Shown: positions 52,986 through 60,558 of the stretch, piece after piece | How positions within the stretch are numbered: position 1 is the first letter of the stretch | Layout: each line of letters opens with the position of its first letter | The notes under the pieces: model-generated | What the model saw: only the letters and a program-made list of their open reading frames with translations | What the model was told of the DNA's origin: nothing | The model's database searches: none | Made by a program: the position numbers and the translations under genes | NCBI RefSeq assembly: GCF_900094595.1 | Contig: NZ_FMAD01000004.1 | Coordinates: 372,001 to 436,000, forward strand | Source: Cupriavidus alkaliphilus | Lineage (GTDB): Bacteria > Pseudomonadota > Gammaproteobacteria > Burkholderiales > Burkholderiaceae | Direction: 5' to 3' | Length of the DNA stretch: 64,000 bases

Positions 52986-54368
52986 GGCGACGGGTTCCGC
53001 GGTGTCCAGGATCTGGCATACGGGTGTTGTCGCCAGGTTGCCAAATGCGTTGATCAGCGCTTGCGCCTGATCGGCGACCAGCACGCCCGCAGTCAGCGCA
53101 CGGAACTTTTGCTGGATCGAGTGCGTGCGGACCGGATTCTCGGCCGACCCCGAAGGGTTGGTCTGGTCCTCGCGAAGTGGCACACCGCTCCTCGACTGCA
53201 GTTCCACCCAGCCACAAAAGCTGGCCGGGTACAGTGCGTCGAGCTCTGGATCCCGCACGATTTCGATCGCGTTGGCGAGTCCGACGATCTCAGGATCCGA
53301 CAAGCGGCCTGCAGCGAACTGCGCGGGCAGCACCTCCCCGTCCAGCAGGGCCACCGCCAGCGCGTAGCGGGCGCTCATCTGCGCGTTGAGCACGCTGCCC
53401 GGCACGTAGCGATAACCGCATTGCACATCGACCACGGTGGGCATGCCGACGCGGATGGGTCCAGTACCCGCCCAGTCGCCACGGAGCCGCAGCGCGCAAT
53501 CGACATGGGCGTGCGCACTGCCGCAGCAGGCATAGGGCTTGAAGTTGGTCCTGGGCATATGCCACTCGCTACCCAACCCGTTCAGCAACTCCTCCGCCCT
53601 GGGGGACTCGGAGAAGGCCTTGAGCCAGCCACCGTCCGCGGTTTCGAATAGTTGGGTCGGGCCGGAAAGGCCCCGCGCTGCGAGTTCCGCAGCCATGACA
53701 CCTGCCTGTGCACCGCGTCCCGGATGAAAGCGCTTGGAATCAGTGCCGTCACAGGCGAAGGCAAAGAGGCCGCCGGACTGGGTGCCGGCGAGGCCCAGGG
53801 CCCAGGCGGTACGCTCGGCATCGAGGCCGAGCATCACTGCCGAGGCCGCTGCCGCGCCGATCGGCGCGCACACGGCCGTCATATGCCACCCCTTCATCCG
53901 CGCCCGCGCCGGCTGCAGCGCCAGCGAGCAGCGGATCATCGTTTCGTAGCCGACTGCGATGGCGGTCTCTACCCGTCCGGGCGGCGCGTCCAGCGTCTCC
54001 GCCAGCGCGAATACCGCAGGCAATACCACCGCACCCAGATGGACCTTGGCGTTATGGAAGTCGTCCAGTTCGTAGGCGTGTGCCGCGGCGCCGTTCACCA
54101 GTGCCGCGTCTGCGGCGCGGTATCGCCTCCCACGCCTGCCCCATGCCCGGGCCCCGACGCCGCACGGAGCGGCGTAGCCCTCGCTCGCCCAACCGCTGAT
54201 AGCTAGCGACCAAGGCTCATCATGCCCGGTCAGCCCGGCGCCGAACGTATCCAGCGAGAGTTCGCCAACCGCCTGGCGCACCGCGTCTGGCAGATCGGTA
54301 TTGCGTATCCCTGCGATCCATCCGGCGATATCGCGCGTGATGGCCATCGATTTCGTTTGCTGATGCAT
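52983..54368 (-). CDS. MmgE/PrpD-family protein, second copy
   Basis: This 461-residue protein has NGAAAHAYELDDFHNAKVH, the KRFHPGRGAQAGVMA block and PYACCGSAHAHVDCALRL. It differs widely from the copy at 42320 (family likeness only), so the two probably act on different substrates or steps. It follows its Bug gene by 19 bases in one transcript. The start before HQQTKSMAI was chosen; an ATG seven codons later is possible. Aconitate decarboxylase, 2-methylcitrate dehydratase or an unknown isomerase are all open. Confidence 0.85.
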   Translation of the reverse strand: MHQQTKSMAITRDIAGWIAGIRNTDLPDAVRQAVGELSLDTFGAGLTGHDEPWSLAISGWASEGYAAPCGVGARAWGRRGRRYRAADAALVNGAAAHAYELDDFHNAKVHLGAVVLPAVFALAETLDAPPGRVETAIAVGYETMIRCSLALQPARARMKGWHMTAVCAPIGAAAASAVMLGLDAERTAWALGLAGTQSGGLFAFACDGTDSKRFHPGRGAQAGVMAAELAARGLSGPTQLFETADGGWLKAFSESPRAEELLNGLGSEWHMPRTNFKPYACCGSAHAHVDCALRLRGDWAGTGPIRVGMPTVVDVQCGYRYVPGSVLNAQMSARYALAVALLDGEVLPAQFAAGRLSDPEIVGLANAIEIVRDPELDALYPASFCGWVELQSRSGVPLREDQTNPSGSAENPVRTHSIQQKFRALTAGVLVADQAQALINAFGNLATTPVCQILDTAEPVA

Positions 54369-54387
54369 GATTAGCGTCGACGCCTTC

Positions 54388-55383
54388 TCAATCGATCCGG
54401 ATATTGGCTGACTTGACGATGCCGGCAACCTTGTCGATCTCGTCCTTGATCACCACCTTGAATTGTTCCGGCGTGGACTGCACCGTTTCGAACGCCAGGT
54501 CGTCGAAGCGCGACTTCATGCTGGCTTCCCGCACTGCCTTGTTGACCTCCTGCGACAGCTTGCGGGTGATCTCAGCCGGCAGGTTGGCGGGACCCCAGAG
54601 CCCGTACCAGGAGAGCAGTTCGAACCCTGGCAGGCCGCTTTCGGCTACCGTCGGCACGCCGGGGAGCTGCGGAATTCGCTTGCTGCTGGTGACCGCCAGA
54701 ACCTTCAGGCGTCCGGCCTTGACGAACGGATAGGCGCCCGGCATCGGCGACACCGCCGCCGATACGTGCCCGCCCATCACGTCGTTCAACTGCGGCACGG
54801 CGCCCTTGTAGGACACGATATCCATGTCCAGCTTGAATGCATGGCGAATCATCTCTTCCGCGAGATGGCTCGTGGTGCCAAGGCCCGAGGTGGCCCAGGT
54901 GTAGGTCCGCGGCTTGGCCTTCGCCAGCTTGACCAGGTCGCGCAGAGAATTGAAAGGAAGGTTGGTGTTGGCCACGACGATCAGCGGCACGTGGCCCACT
55001 TGCGCAATCGGCGTGAAGTCCTTGATCGCGTCGTACGGTGCGTTTTTCGCAACCAGCGGCAAGTAGACCTGGCTGGAGGCATTGAAGAGTAGCGTATAGC
55101 CATCGGCCGGCGCCTTTGCCACGGCTTCAGATCCGATCATTCCCGATGCGCCGGGCCGATTTTCGATCACAATTGCCTGCCCCATCTGCCGTTGCAGTTG
55201 CGCAGCGACCAGGCGACCCACCGTGTCGATCGACCCTCCTGGGGTGTAGGGGATGATCATCTTGATCGGGCGATTGGGATACGCGTCGGCTGCAAATGCG
55301 ACCGGGTTCCACCCGGCCATCATCGCCACCGCGCCAATAGCGCCAAGCGCCGCGCGGCGCCGCATACCAACTTTCCTTTCCAT
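54388..55383 (-). CDS. Bug-family solute-binding protein
   Basis: This 331-residue receptor begins MERKVGMRRRAALGAIGAVA with AAGGAG 6 bases before the ATG, a good ribosome-binding site. The signal is followed by AYPNRPIKMIIPYTPGGS, AIVIENRPGASG and PADGYTLLFNASS. It is first in a two-gene row with an MmgE/PrpD protein and divergent from a LysR gene, so LysR probably switches it on. Confidence 0.92.
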   Translation of the reverse strand: MERKVGMRRRAALGAIGAVAMMAGWNPVAFAADAYPNRPIKMIIPYTPGGSIDTVGRLVAAQLQRQMGQAIVIENRPGASGMIGSEAVAKAPADGYTLLFNASSQVYLPLVAKNAPYDAIKDFTPIAQVGHVPLIVVANTNLPFNSLRDLVKLAKAKPRTYTWATSGLGTTSHLAEEMIRHAFKLDMDIVSYKGAVPQLNDVMGGHVSAAVSPMPGAYPFVKAGRLKVLAVTSSKRIPQLPGVPTVAESGLPGFELLSWYGLWGPANLPAEITRKLSQEVNKAVREASMKSRFDDLAFETVQSTPEQFKVVIKDEIDKVAGIVKSANIRID

Positions 55384-55457
55384 GCCTGTCTCCTTGGGTC
55401 GCCGCGCGGTCATCGCGCCGCGCTATGCAGGGCACTGTAGGGACGGGCATGGATGCC

Positions 55458-55472
55458 GTCCAATACTGTTTC
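55458..55472. promoter_or_regulatory. GTCCAATAC site between Bug and LysR genes
   Basis: GTCCAATACTGTTTC lies about 80 bases upstream of the Bug ATG and 100 bases from the divergent lysR ATG. It is the expected place for a LysR-type site and has a near copy at 52683. Confidence 0.45.
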
Positions 55473-55571
55473 GCACCATGAGTTATAGGGCTCGCGTATG
55501 ACGCAGCGCGGGACCTGTGCAAGCGCGTTGCGGCTATCCTAGTGGCCCGTCACGCATGAAATATCAACGGC

Positions 55572-56459
55572 ATGGAACTCCGACAACTGCTTTACTTCGT
55601 CACCGTCGCGGATGAACTGAACTTCAGCAAGGCCGCCGTGCGCCTGCACATGTCGCAGCCGCCGCTTTCTCAGCAGATCAAGGCGCTGGAGGACGAGATG
55701 GGTGTCGAACTGCTCGTCCGGAACCGTCGGGAAGTACGCCTGACCGATGCGGGTCGCGCATTCCAGGCGGATTGCCGGGCCATGCTCGAACAAGTCCGCG
55801 TGGCTGTGACTAAAGCGCAGCGCACCGCGGCCGGAGAGATCGGCACGCTGCAGATCGGGATGGTGACATCGGGAATCTTCCATGTGCTGCCGACCATCTT
55901 GACGCGCATGGCGGAGCGCTTCCCCGGCTTGCACATTGCCGTGACCGACATGGGCTCGGCAGATCAGGCGCATGCCGTACTACAGGGCAAGCTCGATATC
56001 GGCATCGTGCATTCGGTCCCCACGCGAGGTGGACTGGGCAAGGCCCCCATTTTCACCGAGCATTTCACGGTCGTCGTGCCGGAAGGCCATGCGCTGGCAA
56101 CGAAGCCTGATCTGACGCTCAGGGATCTGGAAGGCATACCGTTAGTCGCGTTCTCGCGCGAGCATGCGCCAGCACTGTTTGACGGCATGATTGCCTCATG
56201 CCTGCATGCGGGTTTCAGTCCCGTCATTGCCCATACGGCACGGAACCCGCTGACCACCTTCCAGATGGTGAAGCTCGGCTTGGGCGTGGCCCTGGTGCCT
56301 CGCTCCTACGCACGGGCTGGACTACCGGGTGTGGTGTTCCGCGAGATCGGACAGACCGCCGGCCATATCCAGCTCTATGCAATCTGGCGAGAACAGGCGC
56401 CCAGCGACCTGGTCCAGCGAGTCCTGGATGAGGTGATGAGCGAGCCGATCGCGGAATAG
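55572..56459 (+). CDS. LysR-family transcriptional regulator
   Basis: This 295-residue regulator has the typical N-terminus MELRQLLYFVTVADELNFSK, helix-turn-helix AVRLHMSQPPLSQQIKALE, and a C-terminal effector domain with LGLGVALVPRSYARAGLPGV. It is divergent from bug-mmgE and convergent with the hydrolase gene. It resembles regulators of the CatM/BenM group in its start, so a carboxylate inducer is plausible. Confidence 0.9.
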   Translation: MELRQLLYFVTVADELNFSKAAVRLHMSQPPLSQQIKALEDEMGVELLVRNRREVRLTDAGRAFQADCRAMLEQVRVAVTKAQRTAAGEIGTLQIGMVTSGIFHVLPTILTRMAERFPGLHIAVTDMGSADQAHAVLQGKLDIGIVHSVPTRGGLGKAPIFTEHFTVVVPEGHALATKPDLTLRDLEGIPLVAFSREHAPALFDGMIASCLHAGFSPVIAHTARNPLTTFQMVKLGLGVALVPRSYARAGLPGVVFREIGQTAGHIQLYAIWREQAPSDLVQRVLDEVMSEPIAE

Positions 56460-56463
56460 CGCG

Positions 56464-57348
56464 TCATGCGGCCACGCTTTCCCTAGGCGCCAGCGCGGTC
56501 AGATAGCTGAGGATGGCACTCACCACCTCATCGGGCCGCTCCGGTAGCAAGGCATGCGCGGCACCGCGGATCGTGAGGTTGGTGACACGATCGCCCAGGT
56601 ACTCCCTGAGCACGCCGGCATAGCGTTGCGGCGCGATGACGTCAAACTCGGCCTGCACGTTCAGGATCGGTACGTTGCCGCCGGCAAAGAAGTCATCGAC
56701 TGGCGTGCGCTTCTGTGCAAGCGTCTGCATGGTCATCAACTCCGTATTCCAGCCGTGCAGCCATGGTTCAGGGTCGTTACCGGGCGCGAAGAACACCGCT
56801 CGCAGGCTTTCCAGACGTACCGGATCCGGCAAGGCTGTATCCCCGCAACGCTCGATCTGGGCGCGCACTTCCGGTGGAATCGGCACGGCATCTACGCCCT
56901 TCGGCACCTTCCCTGCCGAGCCCGCCAGCAATACCAGCGCGCGCACCAGGTCCGGTCGATCGCTCGCTACGGTGCGCGCGATCCAGTTGCCATGTGCGTG
57001 CCCGACGATCACGACTGGGGCCTGGCCTGCGTGCTCGATCACCGCCGCGATATCCTCAGCCCAATCGTGCAACGTCTTGTCGGCCAGCGGGCCCGTGCTG
57101 CGGCCATTGCCGCGCGGCTCCGGGCAGAGAACCCGGTATCCGGCGGACGACAGCGGCTCAGCAAGTTCCAGCATGTCGGTAGCGCCGCGCCCGAGCGATG
57201 GCAACAACACAATAGTCGGACCGGTACCCAACTCATAGACCTCGATCGAAATCGATGCTGAGCGCGGCACGTCATATCTTCGTACTACGCTCGACTGGAT
57301 GTGCGCATGGGATGTTGGGAGGGCTTTCTGTTCCGTATTGCTTGCCAT
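56464..57348 (-). CDS. Alpha/beta hydrolase lacking the nucleophile serine
   Basis: This 294-residue alpha/beta hydrolase-fold protein has LLPSLGRGATDMLELAEPL at the oxyanion region and RGNGRSTGP, both normal for the fold. The nucleophile elbow reads GHAHG (A118) where a serine, aspartate or cysteine normally stands. The acid (NVQAEFDVIAP) and histidine (IRGAAHALLP) sites are present. GHAxGN elbows occur in other bacterial family members, as I recall, so this may be a distinct subgroup with another mechanism or a binding role. It is preceded by the ATTCCA/TGGAAT palindrome. Confidence 0.82.
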   Translation of the reverse strand: MASNTEQKALPTSHAHIQSSVVRRYDVPRSASISIEVYELGTGPTIVLLPSLGRGATDMLELAEPLSSAGYRVLCPEPRGNGRSTGPLADKTLHDWAEDIAAVIEHAGQAPVVIVGHAHGNWIARTVASDRPDLVRALVLLAGSAGKVPKGVDAVPIPPEVRAQIERCGDTALPDPVRLESLRAVFFAPGNDPEPWLHGWNTELMTMQTLAQKRTPVDDFFAGGNVPILNVQAEFDVIAPQRYAGVLREYLGDRVTNLTIRGAAHALLPERPDEVVSAILSYLTALAPRESVAA

Positions 57349-57429
57349 GAGCTGGTCTCCTTAGTGTTCACGCAAGGACAGCGAACTGCTGTTCCTTGGC
57401 CAGTCCACTCTACCGAGGCCGTCGCACAA

Positions 57430-57444
57430 ATTCCAATATGGAAT
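57430..57444. promoter_or_regulatory. ATTCCA-N3-TGGAAT palindrome upstream of hydrolase
   Basis: A perfect inverted repeat with 6-base arms ATTCCA and TGGAAT around ATA, about 82 bases upstream of the ATG. It has the same half-sites as the repeat at 48599 with a 3-base instead of 5-base centre and contains TCCAATA as in the sites at 52683 and 55458. Confidence 0.45.
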
Positions 57445-57495
57445 CTGACTGACAGTTATAGGGCTGGCGTCGGATGCGCCCACCCCTTCTTGCGA

Positions 57496-57605
57496 TTAGT
57501 CAGCCTTGATGCCGAGCCTGGCTACGACCGCTCCGGGTCTTCACTTTCCGGCCGATCAGCGCGGCGAACTGCTGCGGCGTTCCACCTGCCGGGGCTGCAC
57601 CATCG
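57496..57605 (-). pseudogene. Bug protein C-terminal remnant with frameshift
   Basis: Minus-strand reading gives GTPQQFAALIGRKVKTRSGR in one frame and, in another, a tail LGIKAD before TAA. Intact family members end with TPxQFxxxI and a KxAGIKxD-like tail, so this is a frameshifted C-terminus. It lies near tctBA, which lack their own tctC, so it may be the lost partner of that transporter. Confidence 0.55.
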
Positions 57606-57607
57606 GT

Positions 57608-57934
57608 TCAGACTTGGGCATCGGCTCGCCCCAGCGCTTCGTCGGCAGGTTCCAGCTCCGCCTTCAGCACGGCCAGGTGCGAGATATAAGACTCCAGCTC
57701 CGCCCGCCCCTGCGCGGTGATGCAATACACGCGGCCGCTGCCTTCGACCAGCTCCGCGGTAATGGCGCGGGCCATCATCAGGCTGCGCAGGATCGGCCGC
57801 AGCGAGCGGATGTTCTTGTCGATGCCGCGCTCGCGCAGCCGGTCGACCAGGCTGAGCACCGTCGACGGGCTGGACTGGACCAGCTTGAGCACATAGATTC
57901 TGGAGAAAAACCGGTCAAGGGTAGGCGGTTTCAT
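57608..57934 (-). CDS. PadR-family-like regulator
   Basis: This 108-residue winged-helix protein (LVDRLRERGIDKNIRSLRPI, then RVYCITAQGRAELESYISHL) resembles PadR-type repressors, with the wing carrying YxIT-x-GR. It is close to the minimum length of the family, since the C-terminal dimerisation helix is short. The ATG before KPPTLDRF is the likeliest start, but the upstream frame is open and no ribosome-binding site is evident. It follows tctBA after a terminator, so it has its own promoter. Confidence 0.75.
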   Translation of the reverse strand: MKPPTLDRFFSRIYVLKLVQSSPSTVLSLVDRLRERGIDKNIRSLRPILRSLMMARAITAELVEGSGRVYCITAQGRAELESYISHLAVLKAELEPADEALGRADAQV

Positions 57935-58050
57935 GGGCGCTGTCGGCGCACCGGATGGTGCGGAATCCTGATCATCATGCGCAGTCCATGACTGCTGCCG
58001 CAGTCGGGCACTCTCTGGGAATAAGGGCGCGGATGCGCGGCGCGTCCGCA

Positions 58051-58080
58051 AAAGAAAACGGGGTGCGCGAAGGCACCCCG
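58051..58080 (-). terminator. Rho-independent terminator of tctBA
   Basis: On the minus strand, CGGGGTGC pairs with GCACCCCG around CTTCGC, followed by TTTTCTTTTG. It lies about 66 bases downstream of the tctA stop. Confidence 0.8.
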
Positions 58081-58146
58081 AATGCTTGCATTGCGTACGC
58101 CGGTCGCGGTCAAGGCGCCGGCGCCATTCCGGGGCGCGCGCTGGCG

Positions 58147-59649
58147 CTAGTCTTCCTGGAACGCTTCCTCGCGCTTGGCCTTGATCGACGGCAGCGCCAC
58201 CACTGCCACCAGCGCGGCGGCTGCGATCAGCAGGCCCACCGACAGCGGCCGGGTCACGAACACGCTGAAGTCGCCACGCGACAGCAGCAGCGTGCGGCGG
58301 AAGTTTTCTTCCATCATCGGCCCGAGCACGAAGCCGAGCAGCAGCGGCGCGGGTTCGCACTTCAGCTTCAGGAACAGGTAGCCGATCACGCCGAAGCCGG
58401 CGGCCATGAACACGTCGAAGGTCTGGTTGTTGACCGAGTACACGCCGATGCCGCAGAACACCAGGATCGCCGGGTACAGGAAGCGGTACGGCACGGTCAG
58501 CAGCTTCACCCAGATGCCGATCATCGGCAGGTTCAGGATGATCAGCATCAGGTTGCCGATCCACATCGAGGCGATCAGGCCCCAGAACAGCGACGGGTTG
58601 CTGGTCATCACCTGCGGGCCGGGCTGGATGTTGTGGATAGTCATCGCCCCCACCATCAGCGCCATCACCGCGTTGGGCGGGATGCCCAGCGTCAGCAGCG
58701 GGATGAACGAGGTCTGCGCCGCGGCGTTGTTGGCCGATTCCGGACCGGCCACGCCTTCGATCGCGCCCTTGCCGAATTCGTGCGCGTTCTTGGACGTCTT
58801 CTTCTCGAGCGAGTACGCCGCGAACGAAGCCAGCGAAGCGCCGCCGCCCGGCAGGATGCCCAGCGCCGAACCCAGCGCGGTGCCGCGCAGCACGGCCGGG
58901 ATCATGCGCTTGAAGTCTTCGCGGGTCGGGAACAGGTTGGTGACCTTGTTGGTGAAGGTCTCGCGGGCTTCCTTCTGCTCCAGGTTGGCGATGATCTCGG
59001 CAAAGCCGAACATGCCCATCGCCAGCGCCACGAAGTCGATGCCGTCGGTCAGCTCCGGCACGTCGAACGAGAAGCGCGCGGCGCCCGAGTTGACGTCGGT
59101 GCCGATCAGGCCCAGCAGCAGGCCCAGCACGATCATCGCGATCGCCTTGGGCAGCGAGCCGGAAGCCAGCACCACGGCACCGATCAGCCCCAGCACCATC
59201 AGCGAGAAGTATTCGGCCGGGCCGAACTTGAAGGCGATTTCCGACAGCGGCGTGGCGAAGGCGGCCAGGATCAGCGTGGCCACGCAGCCGGCGAAGAACG
59301 AGCCCAGACCCGCTGTCGCCAGCGCCACCCCCGCTCGTCCCCGCCGCGCCATCTGGTAGCCGTCGATGGTGGTCACCACCGACGACGATTCACCGGGCAG
59401 GTTCACCAGGATGGCGGTGGTCGAGCCACCATACTGCGCACCGTAGTAGATGCCGGCCAGCATGATCAGCGCGGCCACCGGCGGCAGCGTGTAGGTGATC
59501 GGCAGCAGCATGGCGATGGTGGCCAGCGGCCCCAGGCCCGGCAGTACGCCGATCAGTGTCCCCAGCACGCAGCCCAGGAAGGCATAGGCCAGGTTCTGCA
59601 GCGACAGCGCCGTGGAGAAGCCCAGCGCGAGGTGTTCAAACAATTCCAT
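58147..59649 (-). CDS. tctA: TctA tripartite tricarboxylate transporter large permease
   Basis: This 500-residue membrane protein has about twelve hydrophobic segments and TctA-type blocks: GLGPLATIAMLLPITY, AGIYYGAQYGGSTTAIL, LPGESSSVVTTIDGYQ and GILPGGGASLASFAAYS. It forms the sodium- or proton-coupled channel half of a TTT transporter, with TctB as the small partner and a Bug protein as receptor. It follows tctB by 13 bases. No tctC lies next to it, so one of the orphan Bug proteins of the genome would have to serve. Confidence 0.92.
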   Translation of the reverse strand: MELFEHLALGFSTALSLQNLAYAFLGCVLGTLIGVLPGLGPLATIAMLLPITYTLPPVAALIMLAGIYYGAQYGGSTTAILVNLPGESSSVVTTIDGYQMARRGRAGVALATAGLGSFFAGCVATLILAAFATPLSEIAFKFGPAEYFSLMVLGLIGAVVLASGSLPKAIAMIVLGLLLGLIGTDVNSGAARFSFDVPELTDGIDFVALAMGMFGFAEIIANLEQKEARETFTNKVTNLFPTREDFKRMIPAVLRGTALGSALGILPGGGASLASFAAYSLEKKTSKNAHEFGKGAIEGVAGPESANNAAAQTSFIPLLTLGIPPNAVMALMVGAMTIHNIQPGPQVMTSNPSLFWGLIASMWIGNLMLIILNLPMIGIWVKLLTVPYRFLYPAILVFCGIGVYSVNNQTFDVFMAAGFGVIGYLFLKLKCEPAPLLLGFVLGPMMEENFRRTLLLSRGDFSVFVTRPLSVGLLIAAAALVAVVALPSIKAKREEAFQED

Positions 59650-59662
59650 GATGCGGCGCTCC

Positions 59663-60124
59663 TTAACCGGTGATGAAGGCCGGCCACACCGGCATCTGCA
59701 GGTTGATGCCGTACACGAACGCGCCCAGGCTGATCAGCACCAGCACCACCGCGTTGAGCAGCGCGCCCTTCCAGCTGAACTCATGGCTCGCCATCGACGA
59801 CACCAGCACCAGCACGAACACCGACAGCACCATGCCCAGCGGCTTGAGCAGCAGGCCGAACAGCACCACCGAGCCCAGGATCCACAGCAGGGTCTTCAGG
59901 TCCCAGCGCGCCAGATGGTCTTGCTCGCCCTTCGGCGACATCGAAGTCAGCAACACCACCGCGCCCAGCACGGCAAGCACCAGGCCCAGCAGGAATGGAA
60001 AATATCCGGGTCCCATCTTGGCGGCCGTCCCCATGGAATAGCCGCGAGCGACCCAGGAAAAGCCCAGCCCGACCAGGATGAACATCAGGCCGGAGGCAAA
60101 GTCCTTTTGGCTGCGTATGCGCAA
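59663..60124 (-). CDS. tctB: TctB tripartite tricarboxylate transporter small subunit
   Basis: This 153-residue protein has about four hydrophobic segments and the TctB-type features DFASGLMFILVGLGFSWVAR and a late GINLQMPVWPAF. The start is TTG: GAGGAG stands 7 bases before it, and no ATG fits. It precedes tctA by 13 bases. The 27-base palindrome at 60326 lies 200 bases upstream and may control the pair. Confidence 0.85.
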   Translation of the reverse strand: MRIRSQKDFASGLMFILVGLGFSWVARGYSMGTAAKMGPGYFPFLLGLVLAVLGAVVLLTSMSPKGEQDHLARWDLKTLLWILGSVVLFGLLLKPLGMVLSVFVLVLVSSMASHEFSWKGALLNAVVLVLISLGAFVYGINLQMPVWPAFITG

Positions 60125-60265
60125 AACGATTCTCCTCAAAGTTCACGAAATGCCGTGCCGGGGGCGCACTGGCTCAGGCGCGCCGCGCATGCAGGACGGC
60201 ATGCTTCCCGACGGTTGACCCGAACCTTAGAGACGTGATCTTTCAGGTGCCTTTCATTTGTCCGG

Positions 60266-60297
60266 TTTTAGGGGTATTTACCAATAACCCCTTAAAA
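60266..60297. promoter_or_regulatory. Imperfect inverted repeat upstream of tctB
   Basis: TTTTAGGGGT and ACCCCTTAAAA pair with one bulged A, around ATTTACCAATA. It lies about 140 bases before tctB in the gap after the MATE gene. It may be a terminator for the MATE gene or a binding site. Confidence 0.4.
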
Positions 60298-60325
60298 CAA
60301 GGCAAATCCGGCGATGGCGCATGCG

Positions 60326-60352
60326 CAAATACATCACGTTGTGATGTATTTG
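60326..60352. promoter_or_regulatory. 27-base perfect palindrome upstream of tctBA
   Basis: CAAATACATCAC and GTGATGTATTTG form 12-base perfect arms around GTT. Such long, AT-rich, perfect dyads usually bind a dimeric repressor. It lies between the MATE stop and tctB. The PadR-like regulator beyond tctA is one candidate; GntR-type proteins also use similar dyads. Confidence 0.65.
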
Positions 60353-60558
60353 GACGCAAGGAATCCGAACGGAGACTCGACAGGAACGTCAGGCGAAACA
60401 AGACGGCGCGCACCCTTGCATCGACGCAAGGGTGCGGCCGCAAAGACGCGCGCCGCTGCCGGGTCGGCGGGCACGCGCGCGCTGGGAGGGAGTGCCAGCG
60501 ATGACACGATGACACATCGATCTTTCGGAAGGCTTTCAATGCGGACGTCGCAGAGCAA

